Positions 7,790 through 14,725 of a DNA stretch of 35,476 bases are shown piece by piece. The DNA is from JAVKSM01 sp039583705 (lineage in GTDB: Bacteria > Actinomycetota > Actinomycetes > Mycobacteriales > Pseudonocardiaceae). The translations under genes and the position numbers were made by a program. The notes under the pieces were generated by a model. That model saw only the letters and a list, made by a program, of their open reading frames with translations. It was not told where the DNA came from and did not search any database. Location: assembly GCA_039583705.1 (NCBI GenBank), contig JAVKSM010000018.1, forward strand, positions 1 through 35,476, given 5' to 3'. Positions within the stretch are counted from its first letter, which is position 1. Each line of letters starts with the position of its first letter.

Positions 7790-9093
7790 GAGACGTCCCA
7801 GGCGGTGATGACATCGTCCGGGGTCACGTGCATGCACCGGTTGCGCAGCGAGATTCCCCGCGCCACCCGACGGATTCCGAGGTCGCCCACCGCATCAGTC
7901 CCGGCTCCGAGGATCTTCGGGGCGGTGCCGACGACGAGGCGGTCGACCAGCCCGGCGCCGAGCAGCGAAGTGATCACCCTGGCGCCGCCTTCGACCAGCA
8001 GCGATCGCACACCGAGCTCCCGCAGCACCCGCAGCGCCGCGGGCAGATCCACCCCGGCTGGGCCCGCCGGCACCACCCGGATCCCCGCGCCGAGCACCCG
8101 CAGCCGCTCCCGGTCGCCCTCGGCCGCCCGATCGGTCGTGAGCAGGATCGTGACCGGATCCCCGTCGAGCACCAGCGCCGTCGACGGGGTCCGCAGCGTG
8201 GAGTCGAGGACGACCCGCAGCGGAGATGCACCGGGCACGAGACGGACGGTCAGTTGCGGGTCGTCTCGCAGCACCGTTCCCACGCCGACCATCACCGCGT
8301 CGCAGGCCGCCCGCAGAGCATGTGAGACGCTGCGCTCGGCCTCACCAGTGATCCACTTGGAGTCGCCCGCGGCGGTCGCGATCCGCCCGTCGAGAGTCTG
8401 GGCGTACTTCACGACCAGGTAGGGGCGCTCGGTCGGCGGGACCACGTGGCCGAGAAGGCAGGTGGCATCCGGCGGCGGCGGCGGGTCGTCCAGCAGCTCA
8501 CCGGCGGGTTCGACGTGGCCTAGTCGTTGCTCCTTGGTGCGCAGGTAGCCGAGGTTGCGGTGGTGCGCCGCCGTCCGCAGCGGTTCCATCCACTCGACCG
8601 TGATGCCCGCCTCGTACAGCCCGCGCACCTTCGCCGGATTGTTCGTGAGCAGGCGCACCGAACCCACGCCGAGCGAGCGCAGCACGGCGGCAGCCCCGTC
8701 GTAGCGCCGACCGTCGATCGGCAGCCCGAGCCGCAGGTTGGCATCCAACGTGTCGGCGCCGCCGTCCTGCTCGACGTACGCCCGCAGCTTGTTGACCAGC
8801 CCCACGCCGCGCCCCTCGTGCCCGGTGGCGTAGAGCAGCAGCCCACGCCCTTCGACCGCGATCTTTCGCAGCGCGAGACGTAGCTGCGGCCCGCAGTCGC
8901 AGCGCAATGAGCCGAGGGTGTCCCCGGTCAGGCACTCCGAGTGCAACCGGGTCAACACCGGGACCGGGCCCACCAGGTCGCCCTTGATCAGCCCGAGGTA
9001 GATCGGTTCAGAGGAGACCTCGAAGGCCCTCGCCTGGAACTCGCCGAACTGCGTCGGCAGCACCACGCGGACCACTTCGCGCACACCGTTCAC
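7786..9093 (-). CDS. ribA: GTP cyclohydrolase II fused to RibD-type reductase domain
   Basis: A 435-residue bifunctional protein. Residues 1-200 are GTP cyclohydrolase II, with zinc ligands Cys54, Cys65 and Cys67 (C-x10-C-x-C), the HEGRGVGL loop, and Tyr106 in NKLRAY at the E. coli Tyr105 position. In S. coelicolor this position decides whether the product is deformylated (Tyr) or not (Met in SCO6655), so the normal 2,5-diamino-pyrimidinone is predicted. After a Pro-rich linker, residues 230-435 form a RibD C-terminal (DHFR-like) NADPH reductase: KYAQTLDGRIATAAG, SKWITG, DAVMVGVGTVLRDDP and LLVEGGARV. No deaminase domain is present, so reduction could precede deamination, as in fungi and archaea. 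GTG 9093 is preceded by AAGGAG at five bases. It is divergent from the dehydrogenase gene and stands apart from any ribBHE operon, suggesting a specialised role. Confidence 0.93.
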   Translation of the reverse strand: MNGVREVVRVVLPTQFGEFQARAFEVSSEPIYLGLIKGDLVGPVPVLTRLHSECLTGDTLGSLRCDCGPQLRLALRKIAVEGRGLLLYATGHEGRGVGLVNKLRAYVEQDGGADTLDANLRLGLPIDGRRYDGAAAVLRSLGVGSVRLLTNNPAKVRGLYEAGITVEWMEPLRTAAHHRNLGYLRTKEQRLGHVEPAGELLDDPPPPPDATCLLGHVVPPTERPYLVVKYAQTLDGRIATAAGDSKWITGEAERSVSHALRAACDAVMVGVGTVLRDDPQLTVRLVPGASPLRVVLDSTLRTPSTALVLDGDPVTILLTTDRAAEGDRERLRVLGAGIRVVPAGPAGVDLPAALRVLRELGVRSLLVEGGARVITSLLGAGLVDRLVVGTAPKILGAGTDAVGDLGIRRVARGISLRNRCMHVTPDDVITAWDVS

Positions 9094-9120
9094 CCAGGCT
9101 CCTTTCCAGGACCTAAGGTG

Positions 9121-9135
9121 GTTTCCTGAGTAAAC
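9121..9135. promoter_or_regulatory. Candidate operator between ribA fusion and dehydrogenase genes
   Basis: The 15-base near-palindrome gtttcctgagtaaac (12 of 15 positions symmetric) lies in an AT-richer island within the 119-base divergent gap, 28 bases upstream of the ribA start. Such a site could serve a regulator of both directions. No regulator gene of this cluster is in the window. Confidence 0.3.
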
Positions 9136-9212
9136 AGAGGGTGTGGGATCGCGAGCAAGGGGCCCCGCTCGGGTCACTGATTCGGAGCGGGATAACTGAT
9201 CGGAGTGGGGCC

Positions 9213-10220
9213 GTGCAGGGACGCGCCGTGACGTTCGTCGCCCCTCGTCAGGTCGAGGTGCGCGAGCAGGAGGTCCCCGAACCGGGCGACGGGCAGGTGC
9301 TGGTGCGCACGCTGTACTCCGGGATCAGCGCCGGCACGGAGATGCTCGCCTACCGCGGTGAGGTCGACCCGCAGCTCCCGCTCGACTCGTCGATCACCGC
9401 GCTCTCGGGTCGGTTTGGCTACCCGTTTCGCTACGGCTACAGCTGCGTCGGACGCGTGGAGCGTTCCCGTGCGGCAGCCGCCGTGGGGAGTGTCGTCTTC
9501 GCGTTCCACCCTCATCAGGACCGGTTCGTGGTCGATGCTGCGGACACCGTGCCGCTCGGGGCAGTCGACCCCCGGCTGGGCACACTGTTCCCACTGGTCG
9601 AGACCGCGCTGCAGGTCGCGCTCGACGCGGGAGACGTCTTGGAGCAGCCGGTCGTCGTCGTCGGCCTCGGCGCGGTGGGCATCCTCACTGCGGTGCTGCT
9701 GCTGCGGGCCGGGGCACGGGTGATCGCCACCGAGCTCCGACCCTGGCGGCGGGAGGCGGTGGCGGTGTTCGGAATGTCCGCGGTCCCGCCCGAGCGCCTG
9801 AAGCGGATCGTGACCGCGGAGACCGACGGTGCCGGGGTACCGCTGCTCGTCGAGGTCAGCGGTGACCCTGCCGCGCTCGCGGCCGCCCTGCCGCTGCTGG
9901 CACACGAGGGGACCGCGCTCGTCGCCTCCTGGTACGGCGTACGACCGGTCACGTTGCCCCTGGGTGAGGAGTTCCATCGGCGGCGCCTCACCATCCGCAG
10001 CACACAGGTGAGCACGATTCCCGCCCGGCTGGCCGCGGCTTGGACCTGCCACCGGCGGCGGGCGACCGCCCGCCGCCTGCTCGACGAGCTGCCGGTGCGG
10101 TTCCTCGCCACCCACGTGTTCGATTTCGAGGACGCGGCGGCTGCCTATGCCGCCGTCGATCGTGGCGAGCCGGGCCTGCTGCACGCCGCCCTCGGCTACC
10201 GGCAGCCGTGCTATCAATAG
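9213..10220 (+). CDS. Zinc-independent MDR dehydrogenase, BchC-like
   Basis: A 335-residue medium-chain dehydrogenase. The segment that holds the catalytic zinc Cys in alcohol dehydrogenases reads TLYSGISAGTEMLAYRG (about residues 33-49), with Ser/Ala instead of Cys, as in the BchC-like subfamily (2-desacetyl-2-hydroxyethyl bacteriochlorophyllide dehydrogenase relatives). The structural-zinc four-Cys loop is also absent. A Rossmann fold is clear (VVVVGLGAVGILTAVLLL). It should oxidise or reduce a secondary alcohol/ketone, possibly on a side chain of the pathway intermediate. GTG at 9213 is chosen because GGAG stands seven bases before it and the fold starts there; GTG 9141 has its purine run too close. 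It ends four bases before the PTPS homologue, so the two form an operon. No chlorophyll genes are nearby, so a BchC role is unlikely. Confidence 0.85.
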   Translation: MQGRAVTFVAPRQVEVREQEVPEPGDGQVLVRTLYSGISAGTEMLAYRGEVDPQLPLDSSITALSGRFGYPFRYGYSCVGRVERSRAAAAVGSVVFAFHPHQDRFVVDAADTVPLGAVDPRLGTLFPLVETALQVALDAGDVLEQPVVVVGLGAVGILTAVLLLRAGARVIATELRPWRREAVAVFGMSAVPPERLKRIVTAETDGAGVPLLVEVSGDPAALAAALPLLAHEGTALVASWYGVRPVTLPLGEEFHRRRLTIRSTQVSTIPARLAAAWTCHRRRATARRLLDELPVRFLATHVFDFEDAAAAYAAVDRGEPGLLHAALGYRQPCYQ

Positions 10221-10224
10221 CGCC

Positions 10225-10599
10225 GTGCACGAGGTCGGTACCGCGCGTCGGGTACGCGCACTCCACGTCCTACCCGGCGTGCCCGGTCCCGAGGGGGAGC
10301 TGCACGCCCACGACTACCGGGTGGAGGTCGTCGTTGAACGCCGGGAGCTCGACGCCCGGGGCATGGTGTGCGACCTCGACGTGCTCACCGAGTCCTTGGT
10401 CGAGATCGTCGCCCAGGTCGATGGCCAGGACCTGGAGCGGATCCGGCCGGAGGGGACAGCGGCGGTCACGGTCGAAGTCTTCGCCGGCTGGGTGCACGCC
10501 AGGCTGGCGGACAGGTTGCGTGAGGCGGGCGGAGACGTTCTGGCGGTGCGGGTGTGGGAGTCCGCCGATGCCTTCGGCGGCTACCGGGGGCCGGTCTGA
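10225..10599 (+). CDS. 6-pyruvoyl-tetrahydropterin synthase/QueD homologue lacking the catalytic triad
   Basis: A 124-residue single T-fold protein. It aligns by eye with PTPS/QueD: RALHVLPG (His14), then LHAHDYRVEV (His27, His29), which are the three zinc-ligand positions. The nucleophilic Cys, normally a few residues before the LHGH motif, is missing (PGPEGELH), and the Asp-His pair of the triad reads VDGQDL, with His replaced by Gly67. The pterin-anchoring Glu near the C-terminus is kept (VWESADAF, Glu112). S. coelicolor SCO6650 is a described PTPS homologue that likewise lacks the triad, has no PTPS activity, but keeps pterin-binding residues. This protein may therefore bind a pterin- or pyrimidine-like compound and catalyse something new. 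GTG 10225 follows the dehydrogenase stop by four bases, so co-translation is likely. Confidence 0.85.
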   Translation: MHEVGTARRVRALHVLPGVPGPEGELHAHDYRVEVVVERRELDARGMVCDLDVLTESLVEIVAQVDGQDLERIRPEGTAAVTVEVFAGWVHARLADRLREAGGDVLAVRVWESADAFGGYRGPV

Positions 10600-10615
10600 C
10601 CGGTGACGAGTGGGA

Positions 10616-11707
10616 TCAGCGGCGCAGCAACTCCTGGTACGCCGCGAGGCAGCGCGCCGCGCACGCTTGCCAGGTGAACCGATCGAGCACCAGCTCGCGC
10701 CCGCGGCGACCCATATGGGCAGCGCGCACGGGATCCCGGAGCAGCGTCGCAACCCGGTCGTGCAGCTCTCCGACATCTCCCGGCGTCACGAGGAACCCGG
10801 TCTCGCCATCCTGGACCACCTCGGCTAGCCCACCGAGCCGGCTGCACACCACCGGCGTGCCGCTGGCCATCGCCTCGAGCACCGACAGGCCAAGCAGCTC
10901 CGAGATGCCGACGTGGCGGCCGTAACAGGTCACGTGTACCGAGGGCAGGGCCACCACTTGGACGCGGCGGTACAGCAACGGGAGCTGCCGGTCCGGGACC
11001 TCGCCCGCGAACGTCACCGACCGTCCAGCGGCGAGCCGGCGAAGCAACTGACCGTAGCCACTCTCAGGGGGCCGTGGGTCGTGGCCGGTGGTACCGACGC
11101 AGGTCAACTCGGCACCGGTGGGCAGCGCCCGGATGAGCAGGTCGATGCCCTTGTGGGGGGTAAGCCGACCGACGAAGAGCACCCCGTTCCGCCGATCGCC
11201 GCCGTCGGGATGGAAGCGGTGCGGGTCGGCACCTCCGTAGATCACGGTCGTCCGGTCCGGCGGCGCGCCGAGCGTCAGCGCCGAGTACCGGGACACTGTC
11301 AGGAACCGGTCAAACAGTCGGGGCAGCAGCCCAGCCCAGCCGCCACCGCCCAACCCGTGGTCGGTCACCGTCAACCGCTGCCCCGCCAGCCGGGCGCTGA
11401 CCGCGGCACAGCGGCTCGGCGCGCTACGCAAGTGATGGGTATGTACCACGTCGGCGCCGCGAAGCGCCGCGGGCAGGCTCGGCGCCACCGGATAGGCAGG
11501 GTGATGTCGCACATGGATCAGCGCGCGGAGGACACGCACCCGCAACCCGCCCGGGTCCACCACCATGCGCGGGTGCTCACCGAAGGTCACCAGCTCGCAG
11601 TCAACCTCGGCCGCGAGGGCGCGGCCGAGCTCCAGCGGGTAGCGTTCCCCGCCGCCGAACAGTCCCTCCCGACCGAACGGTGTCGGTGCGACCTGGATGA
11701 CCCGCAT
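10616..11707 (-). CDS. GT4-family glycosyltransferase
   Basis: A 363-residue GT-B fold glycosyltransferase. The N-terminal domain begins MRVIQVAPTPFGREGLFGGG with the Gly-rich acceptor loop, and carries VVHTHHLRSAPSR and LTVTDHGLGGGG. The C-terminal nucleotide-sugar domain has GVLFVGRLTPHKGIDLL and the retaining E-x7-E motif in GISELLGLSVLEAMASGTPVV. It would transfer a sugar from an NDP-sugar with retention; the acceptor is unknown. ATG 11707 has AAGGAG nine bases upstream; the in-frame ATG at 11728 precedes that site and is not preferred. Its start codon overlaps that of the divergent glycosyltransferase. It converges with the PTPS gene, 16 bases apart. Confidence 0.9.
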   Translation of the reverse strand: MRVIQVAPTPFGREGLFGGGERYPLELGRALAAEVDCELVTFGEHPRMVVDPGGLRVRVLRALIHVRHHPAYPVAPSLPAALRGADVVHTHHLRSAPSRCAAVSARLAGQRLTVTDHGLGGGGWAGLLPRLFDRFLTVSRYSALTLGAPPDRTTVIYGGADPHRFHPDGGDRRNGVLFVGRLTPHKGIDLLIRALPTGAELTCVGTTGHDPRPPESGYGQLLRRLAAGRSVTFAGEVPDRQLPLLYRRVQVVALPSVHVTCYGRHVGISELLGLSVLEAMASGTPVVCSRLGGLAEVVQDGETGFLVTPGDVGELHDRVATLLRDPVRAAHMGRRGRELVLDRFTWQACAARCLAAYQELLRR

Positions 11708-12785
11708 GCTGTCCGTCTCCTTGATCACACTCGGTGACCCCGGGCAGTTGACCGGCGGCTACCTCTACCACCGGCGGATGGCGGAGGCGGCCCCGGCGCA
11801 CGACACGCGGATGCGGTTTGTGTCCTTCCCCGCGTTGCCGTTCCCGCTACCAGCCGCCCGCGCCGCTCCGGTGCTGCGGCAAGCCTGCTCCCCGGGTACC
11901 GATGTCATCGTCCTGGACAGCATCGCCGCCGCCTACCTGGCACCCCGGCTGGTACTGCACGCTCCGGTTGTCCCCCTCGTCGCGATCCTCCACCAGCCGC
12001 CCGGCGGGATCGACCACACCTGGCCACGGGGACGGGTGCAGGCCCACCTGGACCGGACCGCTTACCGCCGTGCCGCCGTCTTGGTTCTGGCCAGCGCCGC
12101 GATCGTCCCCCAGCTACCGGCCGACCTGCGCGCCCGCGCGATCGTGGTCCCGCCCGGTCGGGACTCCCGGCCACCGCCAGCGGAGCCGGCAACCCCACCA
12201 CCGTCGACGACGGCCGACGAATTGCGCCACGGCCGGCGGGCGGCGTTGCTGTACGTGGGCAACTGGGTGGAGCGCAAGGGTCTGCTTGAGCTGCTCGCCG
12301 CCGTCGCGGCACTTCCTCCGGACCTGGCCACGTTGCACCTGGCTGGCCGCGACGACGTCGACCGGCGGTATGCCGCGCGTGTGCACGCCCGGCTGGCCCG
12401 CCCGGACCTGGCCGGTCGGGTCGTCCGGCACGGCGCGCTGAACCGGGCACAGGTCAGCGCCCTTTATCACAGTGCCGACGTTTTCGTGCTGCCGAGCGTC
12501 CGGGAGCCCTACGGCACGGCGTACGGCGAGGCGATGGCGGCGGGCCTGCCGGTCGTCGGCTGGCGGGCCGGAAACCTGCAGCACCTGGCGACACACGGCC
12601 GCGAGGGGCTGGTGCTGCAGCCGGGAGACGTCCCCGGGCTCGCCGCCGCGCTGCGGCGGCTGGCCGACGACGAGCCCTACCGCCGGCGCCTGGGCGAAGC
12701 GGCCCGGCAGCGGGCCGCGACCCTGCCCACCTGGGAGGAGTCGAGCAGCCGGCTGTTCGCCACGCTGCGCGCTGTGGCCCGGTAG
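11697..12785 (+). CDS. Second GT4-family glycosyltransferase
   Basis: A 362-residue GT-B glycosyltransferase, only distantly like its divergent neighbour. The N-terminal strand and Gly loop are SVSLITLGDPGQLTGGYLYH; ILHQPPGGIDHTW is the acceptor-side segment; the donor domain has LLYVGNWVERKGLLELLAAV and an E-x7-E motif in REPYGTAYGEAMAAGLPVV. The start is ATG 11697 or ATG 11706; both lie within the start region of the opposite gene, and ATG 11706-11708 overlaps the opposite start codon (CATG). No good ribosome site precedes either, so translation may be weak or leaderless. Two different retaining glycosyltransferases suggest a disaccharide or two glycosylation sites in the product. Confidence 0.88.
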   Translation: MTRMLSVSLITLGDPGQLTGGYLYHRRMAEAAPAHDTRMRFVSFPALPFPLPAARAAPVLRQACSPGTDVIVLDSIAAAYLAPRLVLHAPVVPLVAILHQPPGGIDHTWPRGRVQAHLDRTAYRRAAVLVLASAAIVPQLPADLRARAIVVPPGRDSRPPPAEPATPPPSTTADELRHGRRAALLYVGNWVERKGLLELLAAVAALPPDLATLHLAGRDDVDRRYAARVHARLARPDLAGRVVRHGALNRAQVSALYHSADVFVLPSVREPYGTAYGEAMAAGLPVVGWRAGNLQHLATHGREGLVLQPGDVPGLAAALRRLADDEPYRRRLGEAARQRAATLPTWEESSSRLFATLRAVAR

Positions 12786-12800
12786 TGGCACATCCATCCG

Positions 12801-13394
12801 CTACCCCGCCGCAACGGCGTGCATCTCGTTGAATGCAAGCAACATCGGGAGCGGGCCGCTCGTGTCAACCCGGCACACCGCGGCGTCGAGGAGGTACATC
12901 CGCCAGACCACCTCGTCGCCGACGCCCAGTGCCCAGGCGAGCGCAGCCTTGATGGGGGAGACGTGGCTGACGACCACCACGTCGCCGCGGGCGGCCTCGC
13001 CGGCCAACTCCGCGCAGGCCTGCCGCACTCGTGCCCCGACCGCAGCAACCGACTCACCGCCAGCGGGAACGAAATGCGGATCCTGCCGCCACGTCCGCCA
13101 CGCGGGTTCGGGCAGCACGGTGGCCGGCCGGCCGTCCAGGTCTCCGTAGTCCATTTCGATCCAACGCCGGTCGATCTCGACACTCTCACCGTGCTCGCCG
13201 GTACCGGTGAGCATGGCGGCGGTCTGCCGGGCGCGCAGCAGCGGGCTGGACACCACCCGGGCCGGACGCGGGAGGGCGTCAGCGAGGGCACGCGCCTGCC
13301 GATGCCCGGTCTCGGTCAGCGGCGGGTCAGCTCGGCCGAGCAGCAGCCCCCGGGCGTTGGCCGCCGTCTGCCCATGGCGGACGAGGATCAGCAC
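12801..13394 (-). CDS. Histidine phosphatase family protein (phosphoglycerate mutase-like)
   Basis: A 197-residue phosphatase with the phospho-His motif LILVRHGQTAAN at the start, the Arg of SSPLLRARQTA, the acid/base Glu region in WIEMDYGDLDGR, and the second catalytic His in VVVSHVSPIKAAL. The sequence around the second His resembles the CobC/alpha-ribazole-phosphatase-like branch seen in the phosphatase half of M. tuberculosis Rv2228c. The GTG at 13394 is preceded by a GGTGGGG purine run. It converges with the glycosyltransferase gene (15 bases apart). In the context of the GTP cyclohydrolase-reductase fusion, it could remove the 5'-phosphate of a ribosyl/ribityl-pyrimidine intermediate; this is inference, and such enzymes are broad. 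Confidence 0.88.
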   Translation of the reverse strand: MLILVRHGQTAANARGLLLGRADPPLTETGHRQARALADALPRPARVVSSPLLRARQTAAMLTGTGEHGESVEIDRRWIEMDYGDLDGRPATVLPEPAWRTWRQDPHFVPAGGESVAAVGARVRQACAELAGEAARGDVVVVSHVSPIKAALAWALGVGDEVVWRMYLLDAAVCRVDTSGPLPMLLAFNEMHAVAAG

Positions 13395-13497
13395 GTCCCC
13401 ACCCTAGGAACCGGGCGTGCCCTGACAGCTTCAGCCCTCAAGTCCGTCACGTTGAGTGGGAATGTGGTCGGGTGCGCCAGCCGACCCAGCCCGGCGG

Positions 13498-14655
13498 CTA
13501 TGCCTGCACGGCCACCCCGGCGGCCAGAAGGGCGTCCACGTCGGCTATCCCCCACTCCCGCAGCGCCGCCTCGGTGTGCTCGCCCACCCGGGCCGGTGGC
13601 ATCTGCACCGCCCCGGGCGTACGGGACAGCCGGGGCACCGGCGCCGGCTGCACCACGCCGTCGAGGACGACGAACGTGCCGCGCGCCGCCAGGTGTGGGT
13701 GACAGGGGGCTTCGGCCAGGCTGCGCACCGCGGCGACGCAGCCGTCGCTGGGCTCGAACACCCGCGCCCACTCCTCCCTGGTCCGGGCGCGGAACGCGGC
13801 GGCGATCCGCTGCCGCAGCGCCGGCCAAGCGGACACCTCGTCGCGCTGGGCGTCAGCCTCGTCAAGCCCGAGCAGCCGGAGGAACTCCCGGTAGAACTGG
13901 GGCTCCAGCGCCCCCACCGCCATCCAGCCGCCGTCGGCGGTCTCGTAGACGTCGTAGAAAGGGGCGCCGGTGTCGAGCAGGTTGACGCCCCGCTCGTCAC
14001 GCCACCAGCCGCCCGCGAGCGCGCCGTAGACCATCGTCATGAGCGACGCGGCACCGTCCACGATCGCCGCGTCGACGACCTGGCCGTGGCCGGAGTCGCG
14101 GGCCTCCAGCAGCGCGGCCAGGAGGCCGAGGGCGAGCAGCATGCCACCGCCGCCGAAGTCACCGACGAGGTTGAGCGGCACCGCCGGCGGACCACCGCGG
14201 CGACCCATGGCGTGCAGCGCCCCGGTCGGCGCGAGGTAGGTGATGTCGTGCCCAGGGGTGCCGGCCAGCGGGCCGTCCTGGCCCCAGCCTGTCATCCGGC
14301 CGTAGACCAGCGCGGGATTGTGTGCCCAGCAGTCCTGCGGGCCGACGCCGAGCCGCTCGGCCACTCCCGGCCGGTAACCCTCGATGAGGACGTCGGCACG
14401 GGCTGCGAGCTGTCGGACCACGGCGGCGCCCTCCGGGCGCCCCAGATCGACCACCACCGAGCGCCGGCTGCGGTACAGCAGTGCGGTCCGCGGGCGCCCG
14501 CCCAGCCCGACCGCGGCGTCCGCCCCACCGGGACGGTCCACTCGCAGCACCTCCGCGCCGAGGTCGGCCAGCAGCATCGCCGCGTAGGGACCCGGGCCGA
14601 TGCCCGCCAGCTCGAGCACCCGCACCCCGACCAGCGGACCGGACGCGGCGGCCAC
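13498..14655 (-). CDS. CaiB/BaiF CoA-transferase family, alpha-methylacyl-CoA racemase-like
   Basis: A 385-residue family III CoA-transferase. The residues typical of alpha-methylacyl-CoA racemase are in place: His136 in GTPGHDITYLAPTG, Asp166 in VGDFGGGG, and Glu238 in APFYDVYE; RPGVAERLGVGP and GYRPG are further family signatures. In true CoA-transferases the active Asp lies elsewhere, so racemisation or epimerisation of a 2-methyl-branched acyl-CoA fits better. The GTG at 14655 is preceded by GGAGG at the right distance. It follows the aminotransferase gene on the same strand with a 70-base gap, so it may be part of that operon and under the GntR operator, or it may be an independent lipid/branched-chain enzyme. 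Confidence 0.88.
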   Translation of the reverse strand: MAAASGPLVGVRVLELAGIGPGPYAAMLLADLGAEVLRVDRPGGADAAVGLGGRPRTALLYRSRRSVVVDLGRPEGAAVVRQLAARADVLIEGYRPGVAERLGVGPQDCWAHNPALVYGRMTGWGQDGPLAGTPGHDITYLAPTGALHAMGRRGGPPAVPLNLVGDFGGGGMLLALGLLAALLEARDSGHGQVVDAAIVDGAASLMTMVYGALAGGWWRDERGVNLLDTGAPFYDVYETADGGWMAVGALEPQFYREFLRLLGLDEADAQRDEVSAWPALRQRIAAAFRARTREEWARVFEPSDGCVAAVRSLAEAPCHPHLAARGTFVVLDGVVQPAPVPRLSRTPGAVQMPPARVGEHTEAALREWGIADVDALLAAGVAVQA

Positions 14656-14725
14656 GACCCCTCCTCACCGCCGGGTGCCCCTCCGCACCGCCGACGACCA
14701 GCGCGAGCATAGGTCCCGCCCGGCG

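Noticed and set aside
7786..9093. FAPy-forming (SCO6655-like) cyclohydrolase
   Set aside because: The switch position is Tyr106, as in canonical enzymes; SCO6655 has Met there.
9213..10599. BchC/chlorophyll or queuosine (QueD) biosynthesis locus
   Set aside because: No other chlorophyll or queC/queE/queF genes are present, and the QueD-like protein lacks the catalytic Cys and His.
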